Shown piece by piece: positions 33,201 through 45,681 of a stretch of 64,000 nucleotides of DNA. The stretch is from Trichoplusia ni (Eukaryota; Arthropoda; Insecta; Lepidoptera; Noctuidae). The notes beneath the pieces were generated by a model. That model was given only the letters and a program-made list of their open reading frames with translations. It was not told where the DNA came from and searched no databases. The stretch is from assembly GCF_003590095.1 (NCBI RefSeq), contig NC_039492.1:10230001-10294000 (forward strand), read 5' to 3'. Every line of letters begins with the position of its first letter. The first letter of the stretch is position 1. Position numbers and translations under genes: made by a program.

Positions 33201-36200
33201 CTTATATGGATCACCAACAAAGAATACACCTTACATGCTATACAAGAGAAAAAGAAGTTACAGAGTTCTTGTGCTGTGCTTCCTTATTACAGATGACCAC
33301 ATCATGCATAATAAGCCTTGTGAGCTTAAATAAAGAAAAAAACGTGGTAGCACATACAAAAGATGACAATTAAAATAAAAATTGAAAAAATAAAAAATAT
33401 ATATTATAAAAGGGAAATGAAAAGAATTTCGGACAAAGGATTAGGGAAACTAAAATACCACCTTGTCTTTAAGAAGTTACCTCATAATATTTTCACAAAT
33501 TGAATTTCAGATAAAGAATTTCCTAAAAATTTAAGCTCGAATAGAAAATAATGTAGCGTATTAAAAGTATGTTTATTAGGCAAAATAAAAAAACATATTA
33601 ATTAACTGAAATATGAACCGCTCATTTGAATAAAACCAATGTTTTCTGAAGATCTTATTACAACCAAAAAATATTCTTTTCTTTTTCCTAATTTAATCAT
33701 AGTAAAAGAAACCTATTTAATCAAAGCAAAAGAGGGTACTTGGTAAATACTAAGGCGGTCTAACCCTTAAATCTCTCCCTATGTGCATATACAGTGATGC
33801 CATAAAGAAGGCACGCCGTCCGTCTGGCCGGCCCATGTTATCGCTGCCTCGCCTATTAACTTATGAAAATAAGCTACAATAACACTTTGTTTATTTTGCG
33901 TTATTCCTTGCCAGGGAAATTTGTGATGGACTAAGACGCTGGGGTGCGGTCCTCAAATATTATACTTTTAGCTATTGTTAATCGGAGCGCATTGTGTCTT
34001 GCATTTAAATTAATTTATTCTTTCCTTAAATTAAATCTGAGATCGTCAAATTTTTTAATACGTAACAAGTCATTTTGTCGCTTTACCCATTTTCATTTGA
34101 ATCTTAATTCCAGAATCAGGTTTTAGTCATCTACTGGTCCAAAGTGTTTTTTTTTTCAATGTTATAACAACTTTCGGAGATACATGAAATCATCAACTTC
34201 ATAAAAATATTTTAACGTAACTTTGAACACCGCTTGTTAATAACATTTTGAAGAAATTGTTCGCTTTGTGTGCCCCACGTTGGGTGGCAGTAGCCGACCG
34301 GCCGGACACCACTCTAATGGATGTTGTCAATGTAAACACGAGGGAAAAAACGACATACGAATGTGATTACATAAGGTTGTCATAACCGTTGTTCAGGTTC
34401 GTAGGTAAACACACAATATTATTGTCCAGGATTTATTCTGTTTTTATTTCAAAGTGTCTTTTGTACCCTTTCTCTTGGTAATGGTGGGTTATTTTATTTC
34501 GAATGCCAACATTATCATTAAGTTGTTGTATAAATCTTTAGGCTTTTTTGTTTAAGACGTAATAAAAATAAGAAATTTTTAGACAACACAATTTCTTGTG
34601 CGCCTAATACAATCGAATAATAATTCTTCTGATTATTATAAACCATGACCCATCATTACAAATATACATAACTTACGTAGTACGTGCAAAGAACCAAATT
34701 GAATCAGCTTCATTGATGTCTGAAGCACAAACACTAGACATGAATCATACTCAATTGGAAAATAACATCCCCTTACAAATAAACATCTACAATGCAAAGG
34801 GAACACTCAAAAATGCCCCTGACAAAAGCGCCGTGAAATCTTAGCCCACCTCATAAAACACGTGAAACAATATCTTGAACGCCCACATACGAAACATACA
34901 CAAGAACACCTAATTTGCATAGCCATAAAGTTCAAAGTTTCAAGGATCGCCGGCAAAAGGTAAAGTTGCAAGATTCGGCTTTTCCTGGACCATAAAAGTA
35001 TATTGTGCGTTTGTAAACGCTTGGCTGTTTGTCACCATTTGCATATAGATGTTTGCGCACGAATCTAAAAGGATTTGAATAATCATAGACTATCGTGAGG
35101 GGATCGGCAGGTGGATATATTTGGAACGAATCCAAGAAAAGGAAATTAAAAGAGGGACCGGTGACAACAGGTCCCGGTGACTCTTTGGACAAGTTTCTTA
35201 AAGAAGAAGAAGTGGTGACGAGATCTCGGAAATAAGTTGATTTGAAGTGGAGAAGGCTATCAAATACATAATACCAATATACATAGGCGACAAGAAGTTC
35301 TCAAGACTCTATCATAAGAAATATAGAAGAATAAAATGGAGATTCTTGCATATGACATTTTGGAACTGCGCAACTGGAGTAATCATTGGAACGTTTTAAA
35401 AGTGCTTGAGGTAAAAATGGCCATCTTGTCATACAAAGATCTCGATTTTAAAAACAAAACTTTAATTATGTTAAAAAAGTATTGCCTTAAAGTATATTAA
35501 AGAATATAGCAGTCTGTCTCCAGGGCTCCGGGGCTCCACGGAGGCGCATCGTGTCGTCAGATCCGATGATATTCATTACGGTTTATCCGCCGGAATGAAT
35601 AGAATGAAATGAAAGAGACGAGGTGCTGGCACCAGGGTCGGACTTGGCGTAGATATCGCGTACAAGTGGGAAGGCGAACAAAAATGTACGGTTTTTGCAT
35701 TGTTTTGGAATGCTTGATTATAAATATTTGTTCCGATAAATATGTAATTTAATACTTCTTGTTAAGAAAATTCCAATTGTTTTTAAGTTATTCTTGACAG
35801 CCTGAGTTGTTTTCAACATGATGCTTGGATAAATAAAAAGTGATCTTCAAATTCGGTCCTCACCCCTCAGAACAATTTTAATCAGCCGATACTATCCATA
35901 TGTCTGTCGTAGCAGATTACCATACCAACATAAACAGGCCAATAAATAAGCGACTTTTGTTATATTCACTCGTACAGTCCGTCCCGTAAGGCCTTGGCTG
36001 AGTAAAGAGGTCTGTAGTAGGCCGCGCACGTTCCTCCGCACTCCGCCGAAGCGCCGCCCTCCAAATTATATAAATACGCCATAAATACCCGACACCATAA
36101 CTGTGCATGTGGTAATCACGACGAGTGTCACCATTACGCTACTGTACTACTGTGAATACATAGCATACATTTGTGCTAAACACTCGGATTAGTGTAGTCC

Positions 36201-37819
36201 AACCAGAAAAGCTTATTGTGATTAACAGGATTCTGAATAGCCGACATGAACAATGGTGTCCCTTGAAGAAAAAGTTGAAAAATATGTGGCCTGTTGAAAG
36301 TGATTAAACTTAGTTTTTTATTTAGCCCTACAAATATTATGTTCTACCATGAACTAAGCAATTTACCTTACTTTTCAAGAAACTAGTTAATGAACCACCC
36401 TAACTTATTTAAAAACATGCAACTTTCAGCTTACGTTAAGACACCACATTCATCACAGTGACACAAATTCGAGAACATTAACTGGCGTTCGCATCTCTTT
36501 AGAAACTCTAACCAAAGCAAACTCGTTTTAAATTTTCATTTCAATATTGTCGTCGTGTTAAATAAAATGATTGCGGGGCTCTCGAGCATTATCTCGATGG
36601 CATGGGTACGGAGCCACCTCAGATGTGAGAGTCTCTCTGAATAAAGTGGCAAATTAAGTAATTGTATGCAAGTGTCCCGAAGGGGAGCCTGATTGGCCCA
36701 ACAGATGCTTGCGACGCTCTTATGGAGTTACTCTCGGTGTTTTTTTAAGATTTCCTCTGAAGCTTTTTATACAAATGGAAGGTACTTATTGTTATGGTTT
36801 CTTTTTCGCAAACGTTTTTTTGATACGAAGAGGAGATCGTCACAGTGAGTGCTTATATTGGAACTATGTCAAGTATAGTGAAGAGCATAAAAAATATACT
36901 CATACGAGAGACAATCAAGCGAAAAGAGGTCATCAATGATAACTCAGTAACTTAAAAGCAACACCATCTATTACGATACTGCATTGTCAATAAACAGTGC
37001 AGCAAATAACCAATGCCTATGATTTGAATCTTAATCGAGTGTAGGAAGAATCATGTCTCGTTGGGTGAGCTTGTCGCGTCGCGTCGCTTGTCGCCGGCAG
37101 GTCCGACGGTTTCCAGTCGGAAAGTCGTGCGCTGTCGCTGACACGAGCCGTGTCCGGCCGCTACTAGTACTGGCCCTCTAATGTTTAGAACTGCACACTA
37201 ACTAGATTATCTAATCTTTGTGTTCTATATTTTTGTTTCAGGTTTTTATGCTTGTGTTTGTTTATTGCATTTTTGAAATAGTCGTATAGGTCTTCCTTAG
37301 ACATTGCTTTCATTATTTTCTTTCAGCAAGGATACTTTAAGAAAGAAGCATACGTAGCTTAGCGCTTTTGATACATACATATTTCGACATTTTAGATTTA
37401 GATTTCATCAAGAAATGTGAATATAGGCTTACGTAACTTTCAGGTTTTAGTCCACATCTACATGTTGATAGGTCTGTATCAATGATTAGACATAGGTCGA
37501 GAGTCAGTGGTGTGTGAGTCAGATGCGCCTGTCACGCTCCGTGTTGCTGCACTCCACTTGTTTACTGACTCAATTCGAAACTGTTCTTCCAAATATTCTG
37601 ATTCCATGTATTTGTGTTGGTGCGAGTGAAACTGAATGTTTTAGTTTGTGTTTCGAATCTGATAGTTTGATAAGTGTATTCGTGGTAAAGATCAGACTCA
37701 AATGACACAGTTTTATCATCTCTTGTAACCCAAAACAAAAACGAAGCTACTAAGTGATATTAACATAATTCAATTTTCGACACAAGTTTTGGTGAAATAT
37801 GAAATTTTTTCAATTTTTT

Positions 37820-37978
37820 ATTATTAAATGATGTAACGGGGGGTAGCCCGACTAGTTTCGTACCCAACCGGAGTCCTTAATCATGAGCAGACGCGGCGGG
37901 ATCGCGAGTCGAACTCGCGAAACTAGTCGGGCTACCCCGATAAATACGCGTGAGTAAACCGTTACATCATTTAATAAT
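37820..37978. mobile_element. Palindromic foldback element with Helitron-like inner end
   Basis: The outer inverted repeat is 19 bp and perfect (37820-37838 with 37960-37978; left arm ATTATTAAATGATGTAACG). A second perfect 21-bp pair lies inside (37840-37860 with 37918-37938), containing GTAGCCCGACTAGTTTCG. Near the centre CGCGAGT and ACTCGCG (37903-37919) form a hairpin followed by AAACTAG. A hairpin just before CTAG is the hallmark of a Helitron 3' end, and the arrangement recalls short non-autonomous elements common in moths. There is no coding capacity. It could instead be a MITE with nested inverted repeats, or a chance product of two insertions. The right arm carries 21 bases (37939-37959) that have no left counterpart. 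Confidence 0.75.
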
Positions 37979-38487
37979 GAATCAGTCTCACGATAGTTAT
38001 TTTTCAATTTTATTGCAAGATTTGTTAATTTGATTTGGGAATCCCTATATTTGAAACTTATGTATTTTAAATTACTGAACAAACTTTATTAAAAGTACAT
38101 ACGACAGTGTTCGGTACTTTATTGGTATGTAACCGCTGTAACGTAAAACTAACTTTTACCTATATAACCTTTATAGATGTATTGGAGTGAGCTGAGCTTG
38201 TCATGTCGGAGACTAGTCCCCTACATCGTTCTATCAATTAAACACGCCACTCAGTGAGTCGGAAACGACACGCGTCTAACGTCCGACGCACGCGACCGCT
38301 ACCGGCCTTGATGACGCCGTATTACGTGTGCTGATGGAAACTGATTGATCCAATATCTAACTCTATTAAGTTTACTAATAACGTAAGGCAATTTTTTTCT
38401 TATTTTGTCAAGGCTTTTGTCCAGTAACCTTACATTCCAGATAAAAATCTAACGGACTGTTTGCACAGTTTAGCACATTCAGCACGG

Positions 38488-38507
38488 TTTAACTGTAAGC
38501 AGTTAAA
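38488..38507. repeat. Small perfect hairpin
   Basis: TTTAACTG and CAGTTAAA form an 8-bp perfect stem with a TAAG loop. The loop is tight and the stem perfect, but nothing shows that it is transcribed. Confidence 0.5.
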
Positions 38508-38530
38508 TATTGTAAGCCCAAGCGCAAGGT

Positions 38531-38592
38531 CGACAATCGGGTATTGTTTCGACACTTGGGGAAGGCCTATGCCCAGCTGTGGGTCTCGATGT
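38531..38592 (+). mobile_element. Truncated non-LTR retrotransposon 3'-end fragment
   Basis: GGGGAAGGCCTATGCCCAGC followed by TGTGGG closely resembles the conserved 3' end that many lepidopteran non-LTR retrotransposons share (GGAGGCCTATGTCCAGCAGT and variants). Upstream TGTTTCGACACTT fits the same family. The usual GATGAT tail is missing, so the copy is decayed or cut short. No reverse-transcriptase coding sequence remains. The call rests on this short conserved block, and the borders are approximate. Confidence 0.55.
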
Positions 38593-41500
38593 AATCAAGC
38601 AGAAGTGATTTAATGAAATTTTGTAAAGTACCTCTTACTTGATTGATATCAATCAGTAGTTACTGCTTTGGTGATAAAATTGATATAGCAAGCTTCCATT
38701 AAATCATTTTAACAGTACCTAATACATCAAATCCTTCACTCATTTCGCATCAAAAAGCGCATATAAAACTATTCTTCTAAATTAACACAAGCAAAAGTCA
38801 ACCTAATTCCTACAGGCGTAAGAACCACCACCTTTCCTGATACGCCATACATAATGCACCGTCATTGTCACATGAGGGACGAAATCAAACGTGACTGTGT
38901 CCTGTGGGGTTGCAGATATGTTTTTTACGCTCACTGACTCGTTATTGTTGCTAACGTCATAATGTGCCTAATCGATAGTGCTAAAGTCATGTGTGAATGC
39001 GTCAGGAATCATGTCTTGGAATTGAGTAGTGCCCTTAGCAGATGGGTTTATGAAGCTGTCGTTTACTATAGTATGATTTAAGTAGGAAGTAATCATTTTG
39101 ATTCATCGTCATGTTGATTGTTCAGGCTTCTCAATAAAAATACTAGTTCATTTTAAATTATGAACTAAGATTTCATCAGTATACTTTATAACCAGTATAG
39201 AAAAAAGAACAAAGACATAAACGGGTACATAAATCAGCCGCATTCTTCTGATAGACTATCTACATCTGCTCTACCTATATTTTTCTTTATAGGTATATTT
39301 TGCTTCAAAAACAAAACACGAGTCGACACCTGCTGTGTTATCTAAGGCTTTCCCGTTTTCTAAGATAAGACATGTATGCCTAGTTTTCTAGCAGGGCGCG
39401 AGTCGCAGCGGGTCGCAGCGGGTCTCCGGAAGGAAACTCGCATAAGTCACTGAGAGCGCGCGTCCGGAGCAAGACGAACGCCACGTGACCGAGTCAATTA
39501 GACCTCGTGGGGGCTGGGGCTGTACCGAGAAACTAGTAGGTACTTAATTGGTACGCTCATGTATGTTACTGATATTCAGTAGGCAATCAACTCAATCCAG
39601 ACTTACCTAACTGTCAGCATCGACATGTAATGAGTTCCCCCAGATGCTCCAGAATACTCTGCATTTTTTATTGTTCAATTTTGATTATTCCCTTTTCAAA
39701 ACTAAATAAGTTTTTTAAGAGCCGAAACATGAAAGCCTACAGCAACAGCTCAATAATTCAGTTAACATTTTCTTTAAGCTGATAGTCGTCTATAATACGG
39801 TCTATACCTTCCCTCTTTGTGCTATTTTTGTTTGATATAAGATTAATAATGCCACTGTGGCCCAAATGTTACTCAGCAGCCAGAAACATAATTTCAGATA
39901 TTTTGATCTTAAAAGCATAAAGACTTGACGTCTTTACCACGAAATCGTTTTAGAGGCAGCGATAGATGTGAACATGATAACTCACCGCCAATCAGTTTGA
40001 TTGATTAATAACTGTTGTTGAAACGTGCGACAATGGCGCGGTAATGCCGCCGATGACGGCTTCATACGCCTTCTAATGTTCCATTACGAGGTTTTGTTAC
40101 TCCAGTTTCACGATAAACTAGGATTGTGAACAGATAGACAGACTGTTGCTAAAACCAATCCAACGTTATCTCAGACGATTAAAGTAATTGTGTTCTTAAA
40201 AGATGCAATGGTTTACTCAAGAGTATTTTTTTGATTGCCTGAAGCCTGATTGGCACTGATTTATGATTAGAAAAATGTATCTTCAATGTCCATAAAAGTG
40301 AAAAATCAGCGATACTCACTTCATTCTAACGCAGTGTTCAAAAATATAATTAAATAAATCTCGCTTAGAAAAAGTCCTTATCATAGACAAAACATACACA
40401 AATATATTTTGACGTAGCGATATATAACATATTTTATGCCTGGTGTACACTCTCGAATTAAAACTGCCATCTAATTGCCGCTTGATATTTGCGCGGGCAG
40501 CCAGGAAGCGCCATGATTTATGCGGCTCTCACCTCGCTAGCCCGCTAAGTGACCGATTATTTGCACAATCTATTATCGTATATTATACCGGTGACATGCT
40601 ATTAATATTTCACCGGTCACCAAAGGTTCGCCGATCAGAATAACTTTGGTAATTAGTGTGTTTACACCTGTTTATGTCTGTTTGTTACCGGTCAATGGTA
40701 TATGATATGGGAGATTAGACTACTGAAAAATTTAGTTTATTTAAATTTAAAAAAGAGAAAATATGGCATGTTTATGAAGTGTTTTGTTAACGACTGAAAT
40801 AAAAAAAGTTTTTTCATTTTGTTTTGCTCATTTTGGTATGTTTGCGACTGTTAAATCGGCCTTAAATTATCCGTCTCGCCGTAATGCTTTACCTCAGTAA
40901 AACTCAGATAATGTACGTACCTAAGTGTTCATCGGCGCATGTCCGTGATTAGCGTCGGGTTTCCGTGAACGATGCGCGTGCGCCGCTGTAAATCACGCGT
41001 GTCCTCTCCGCGAATAGACCGAGAGCTCACCTTCCTTTTTTAAACGATTAGCTTCTTACTCGCGGGTTTGTCTGCGAGATATATCGTCTTAGGATCGACG
41101 CAGATAGTTTTAAAAATAGCATAACCTATCTGAGATTGTTTAGTGTTAAATCTGTACTAATACGAATCATGAATTGAAATTAGTTTCCGATTGTAATTGC
41201 TTTTTTCAGTCCTTGTAAATGCCATTTTCCCATAATCAATAAATTCCGTAGCTCGAACTATATTAACAAAACCATCACAAATACGATTTGCTAATATCAG
41301 TAGTCAACAATGGCATCTATGAAGCTACAAATGACTTTCACCAAAGTGTGTCTGGTGGCCGATATATTGGTACTAGTTGTAGGCATCACGTACAGTCGGC
41401 TCGCTCGGTACAGCGGTATCAGTTAACTGGATCAATTCGTTGGCGGCGGGACAAATCATTTAATTGGCCGTCTTGTCGGATTAGCCGATGACGCGGACAA

Positions 41501-42427
41501 TTGCTGGTGGACGTACTGCGAACGTCTCACGAGTGTTTGTGTTGTGACGCCTCTTCACTGTCTTAGCCTCAATTGTTACTGTGTGCCTGTGTGCTTTGTC
41601 ATTTGGTTTGCATTGCAGGGTGATGCAGAAGGTTCATAACTAAAGTTTATTGCAAAAAGCTTTTTTCTTTTTTATGAAGGCAATGAGAGTAGAAACTATA
41701 GGTTATGTGGTCATCGTGTTTTGATGCGAAGAGATATCTCATATTAAGTTATTTTATAATTATTGTCAGTTCATATTAATATATGTTATGTCTTTTAATC
41801 ATTTTTTAATTTGGATTGGGTTAACGTTTTATTTTAAACTAAAGGTATCCTAATATTCCTAATACCTCCATCTGGTGTGATCCATTGTTCAAAAGTACCT
41901 ATCAATTAAGTGTGTTGTTATCTACCCATGATTCACACCCCACCTCATAATCGCTGCGGAAACGGATGGACCACCATATTGTATGCGAAATCAGCCGTTT
42001 GTCGAGCCTTCCACACTGTTGCACCTGTCAGTGTCCATTTAACAGTGTGCTTTTATAAAATTTCCCTTTTGTTCACAGCGACAGAGTACAGTTTCATGTG
42101 AACGTAGGTATTAGCTTTCAATCAGCACTTCACAAGCATACATCAGAGCAAACCCGAACATAAACATATCGAATTAAGCTTGTATTTCCAATGTACACCA
42201 GTCGCAGGTGACAAGAATTGGTATTCCATTTTCAAAACGGTTGAGAGATCATCCCGATGGCCAGTGATTGCACCCAAACAGATTTCAACTTTATCGCAAA
42301 GCTTTTAAGAGTCTTCTCGTCTGTATTGCTGTAATGCGATCAACGCGCTGTCCCACTGGGATTTCAGCTTTATTAATTTCCAGTTACAGTGGATTTTCGA
42401 GTACTTAAGTATTACTAGAGGTGTACA
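38593..42427. other. Non-coding DNA
   Basis: AT-rich sequence with GC islets near 39400-39480 (containing two tandem GGTCGCAGCG units), 40030-40050 and 40930-41010. A hairpin at 40587 is listed separately. No gene or mobile element is recognised. The open frame at 41288-41491 has no visible domain or splice borders. Confidence 0.6.
40587..40617. promoter_or_regulatory. Inverted ACCGGTGA/TCACCGGT pair
   Basis: ACCGGTGA at 40587-40594 and TCACCGGT at 40610-40617 are a perfect 8-bp inverted pair 15 bases apart. A third ACCGGT follows at 40687-40692. ACCGGT is the core of Grainyhead-family sites. Three copies in about 105 bp is suggestive, but binding is not shown. Confidence 0.3.
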
Positions 42428-42599
42428 TCCGCGTGTAAAATCCGTTGGTGAGACCGCGGACAGGTTTCCGCTGTCCGCATTGTTTTCGCGTCGGAATATG
42501 AATTAATGCGGATTTTCAGGTAAAGCGTCCGCCAGATTGTAGCCGCCACGGATGTGCGGATGCGGATATTCCGCCATTGTTGCGCGCGTTATTGTCCGC
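42428..42599. repeat. Cluster of ten TCCGC/GCGGA words
   Basis: TCCGC starts at 42428, 42467, 42474, 42528, 42570 and 42595. GCGGA starts at 42456, 42508, 42556 and 42562. Some are in tandem (GTGCGGATGCGGATATTCCG). Given the AT-rich composition, far less than one such word is expected in 172 bp. The block may be a degenerate repeat of the GCGGAT type found in several arthropod genomes, or a dense transcription-factor site cluster. There is no inverted terminus and no clear fixed period. Confidence 0.5.
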
Positions 42600-43046
42600 G
42601 CTGTAAATTGCTCAGTGGAACATCGATACATATATTTTGAGGTAATGTATTGTGTGCTGATATTGAGATTCCGTTGCACATTTGTTTCACATATCATTAA
42701 AATTTGCATCTATGTATTTATACTGATACGATGTTTGTTTAACGAAGAATATCATACCGTATTGTTCGTCATGGAGAACTTTCGAGGATTTCTTCGGAAG
42801 TCAATGTACTGTACTTCTTTGGGCTGTGAATAGTAGTATTTTTTTAAGATTTATCAGCAGACAAACAACATTTTATTATCTTTGTGAGAAACATTGTAAT
42901 CTAATTAAGTTAAAGCGAAAATATAATATCTAGATAACAATAAAGCAAGCCCGAGCCAGAGCTCTGCGTGACATCGACGTGACGTAGTCGTCTCCGCGTG
43001 ACAATAAACACGTCGACGATATCGTTAATCAACGACACCAACTTAC

Positions 43047-43105
43047 CTTGCGAGGGGACCCGCCTGACTTGCTCACCGGGGTTCGCCGGGGCGGTAGCTC
43101 AGTCC
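43047..43105 (-). other. Candidate exon (59 nt) on - strand, low confidence
   Basis: On the - strand a perfect donor, AAG|GTAAGT, lies at 43049-43041. A plausible acceptor, TTCTAACTGGGGTTTAAG, with a branch-point-like TTCTAAC, ends at 43106. The 59 nt between are GC-rich and open in the frame TELPPRRTPVSKSGGSPRK, which is basic and proline/serine-rich, like a disordered protein segment. The surrounding sequence turns AT-rich outside the borders. No family is recognised. A second donor-like CCG|GTGAGC lies inside. It could equally be a non-coding RNA exon or chance. Confidence 0.22.
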
Positions 43106-43499
43106 CTTAAACCCCAGTTAGAAAGTAAACTTAGTTACTATCAGGATTGATAAACTCTGGTGTACTGCCATTCCAATTATTTCTTTACAAGGCTATTAAA
43201 ATTTGTTCGCGTAAAGTCGGCTCGTTGCATTACATTAATTACGAGAGAAAATAATATGTAATTTGCATTTCATTGCTACTTGGAAGCTTTTCTCTTTTTT
43301 CATAAACTATAACTTAGGGCGATAAAATGAGAAGGTAAACTTGTTCAAAAAATATACTAGCCGATCTCTCGTTACCAAGATTCCATTAGGCCTTCATTAA
43401 CAATAGGATCACCTTGACACAACACGGCAACTTTAAACAATAGTTCCAGTAGGGGGCGAGCTGGCGACGAGGGGCGGTGACTTGAGGGGGGATAATTAA

Positions 43500-43578
43500 T
43501 GACGTCACACTGGCAGGTGCACAATGACTAACTGCCGCAAAGGTGACGAGACAGATTTTTTTATCTGCGATGACGTCA
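43500..43578. promoter_or_regulatory. Pair of perfect CRE palindromes 71 bp apart
   Basis: TGACGTCA occurs at 43500-43507 and again at 43571-43578, the second as GATGACGTCATG. They follow a G-rich patch (GGGGCGGTGACTTGAGGGGGG). Paired full CREs near a G-rich element are a common promoter or enhancer layout for CREB/ATF-type regulation, but no start site is obvious. Confidence 0.4.
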
Positions 43579-45210
43579 TGCCCGCTGAAGTGAAAGTTTC
43601 TGGTGAGGCCTTTATTGCCAAAGTTAGGTGATATGGTCTCGTGGTGACGAGGTGTTTATAGCTCGTTAAATTCATGTAACTAGGACTATTCGAAGAGAAT
43701 GGAGAGGTCCTGATTAATGTTGTGTAACACACTTGAAACTTTTTTCTACCTGCTAACCAAACAAAGATAAATCTAAAACGAAGTATAAACAAATCTCTTA
43801 ATGAATATTCTTCGCATAACTATTAAAAGAAAGCTTTTCTCAAACTCTACATTTCTTTAGGTTCATGTATGTACCAGTTTGCGTTTGTTCCACTGACTGA
43901 TTTTGTACGCTCTAAACAACTCCCAAACAGCTAATATCACTATACTGTGCTACCTCCAACCTGTCTAGCGGGACTATCAATTCTGTTACCTCAAACGCGC
44001 GGCCGCCACGAGCGGAGATTGAAAACGAAGTTAGTTTAATGAGAGAGTTGCGGTGACGTGTGTCGACGGCACCTCCGAGGTACGCACCCAGTAATTAATG
44101 AGGCTGGCTCCTGCAAGCTTTACCATCCACACCAAGATCCATCAAACCAGGATTATACGACGGTGAAAGCAAGATAGCGCTCTACATTTCATCTACAGGC
44201 ATCTTACTTCCACAACAACAGCCATGTTATTCTGTTTGTAGTAGAGATACTGGTTGTTGATAGTTGTAGCGCTTTCTGAACTCAGCTCAGCTCTGGTTTG
44301 GCAACTTAATTGTTAGATAAATTGGTTGATTGGTTGTATATCGTGTTCGTGTTGGTATCTCTAAACTTAGCTTAAAATAAACCAAACACTTTGGACAGTT
44401 TTCTCAAGATGAAGGTTGCTATGTCAGAGGAGATTCTGAAAAACCATTTTCATTCCAAGAAGACACATTTTGTATTATAAAATATTTAAATTCTGGATTA
44501 AACACACGCTATCCTCTCCGAAACGTTTCGAATAACTCGGACACACAAATTGTGTCGGCGCTCCTTAAGAAATAGGCCAAACGTAAGTTCTCTCGTAATG
44601 CCAGGAATGTGAGTCACTTTGCACCTAGAGGTCATAAATCGCTGAGCCGGACCTTGAGGCAACAATTAAACGTTTCTACAACTATGCAAAGAGGATTTTG
44701 AAAATGAGTGGCCATTAAATTAGCGGACTGATTTCATACCTCAAAGTGTTACAAAAGAATAGTATAGAACATGGTTCTGCGATAAAATAAAGAATTCAAA
44801 CTAGGAGCTTAAGTTATTTATTAAAGCTAAGAGAATAATTTTTAGTTTACGAAATATTTAATAATAATTTTGTACCACATTACTTTTCAATTATAATTTA
44901 TAAGTGAGGACAAAGAAATCTGACCACAAATTTAGTTGGAGAACTAAGCTATTGTTTTTCTTTTATATGAAAATCTAAGCAACTGCGGTCATTAAAATTA
45001 ATATACATATTTTATTAAGATTCGCTAATTTCTTGGCCCCACCGACTTGGGTCCGATATTAAGTTTCGTCAAGGTATTCGCTTGGCGCGGCCCGGAGGGA
45101 TCGACATAATGTAACAAATAAAGAGGCCTATCTTACTACCTCTCGCATGCCTCGCACATTGTCCCGACATTGCCTTTTAGATTCTTGAGAATTTCTCAAA
45201 AATCAAGTCA

Positions 45211-45256
45211 AAATATAGAGTCACGTGTTGGTGATATAAAATATAGAATCACGTAT
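45211..45256. repeat. Two-unit 28-bp imperfect tandem repeat
   Basis: AAATATAGAGTCACGTGT (45211-45228) recurs as AAATATAGAATCACGTAT (45239-45256), a 28-bp offset with 16 of 18 bases shared. The first unit holds a CACGTG E-box that is lost in the second. A small local duplication. Confidence 0.6.
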
Positions 45257-45681
45257 GCCCATTATAAGTGGATGACGTTTATAAAATGTCATGATAATTA
45301 CCTTTTGCGGTGTAATTCCTAGTCGCAAAATCTATAGTTTAGGTTATCGAAAATAAAGGTCCCAACACAACCCTATCACAAAGACCCCTTGATATTAATC
45401 ACATACATCAGCCATACATACAACAGGCCGTAATAATACGATATGACGCAGTTAATACAATTAGTCTGTCGGTGAGTCGCACCGTTGTTTTCTATTATGG
45501 TGTGATTTTTCCCATCAGTTGCTGCTTCGTGTCAGCTAATTGAATGCAGCAAAGGGTTGAGCCCTTGCAGGCCGTGGCTGTATTCTGAAACATATTTTTT
45601 TCCTTAAATATAATATACCAAAGTTTTTTTTGCTATCAACATAATATGAAAAACTGTCCGAATTATGTCCGTGTATCATTA

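Larger units (their letters stand above)
30610..37819. other. Non-coding DNA, about 7 kb
   Basis: AT-rich sequence with GC islets near 35520-35560, 36010-36060 and 37060-37170. It holds a possible foldback relic at 30796-30870, a 12-C run at 32491, and an ATTT microsatellite at 33184, each listed separately. Two GTAAGT sequences near 32514-32519 and 33902-33910 lack convincing exon partners. No gene is recognised. Confidence 0.6.
43106..45681. other. Non-coding DNA with a CRE pair
   Basis: AT-rich sequence with GC islets near 43440-43490 and 43990-44060. Two perfect CRE palindromes and a short tandem repeat at 45211-45256 are listed separately. The 95-codon open frame at 43505-43792 (- strand) lies over the CRE region and has no recognisable domain. 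Confidence 0.6.

Noticed and set aside
43088..43115. GGGGCGGTAGCTCAGT, resembling a tRNA A box
   Set aside because: No B box or cloverleaf follows within 100 bases; overlaps the - strand exon candidate instead.
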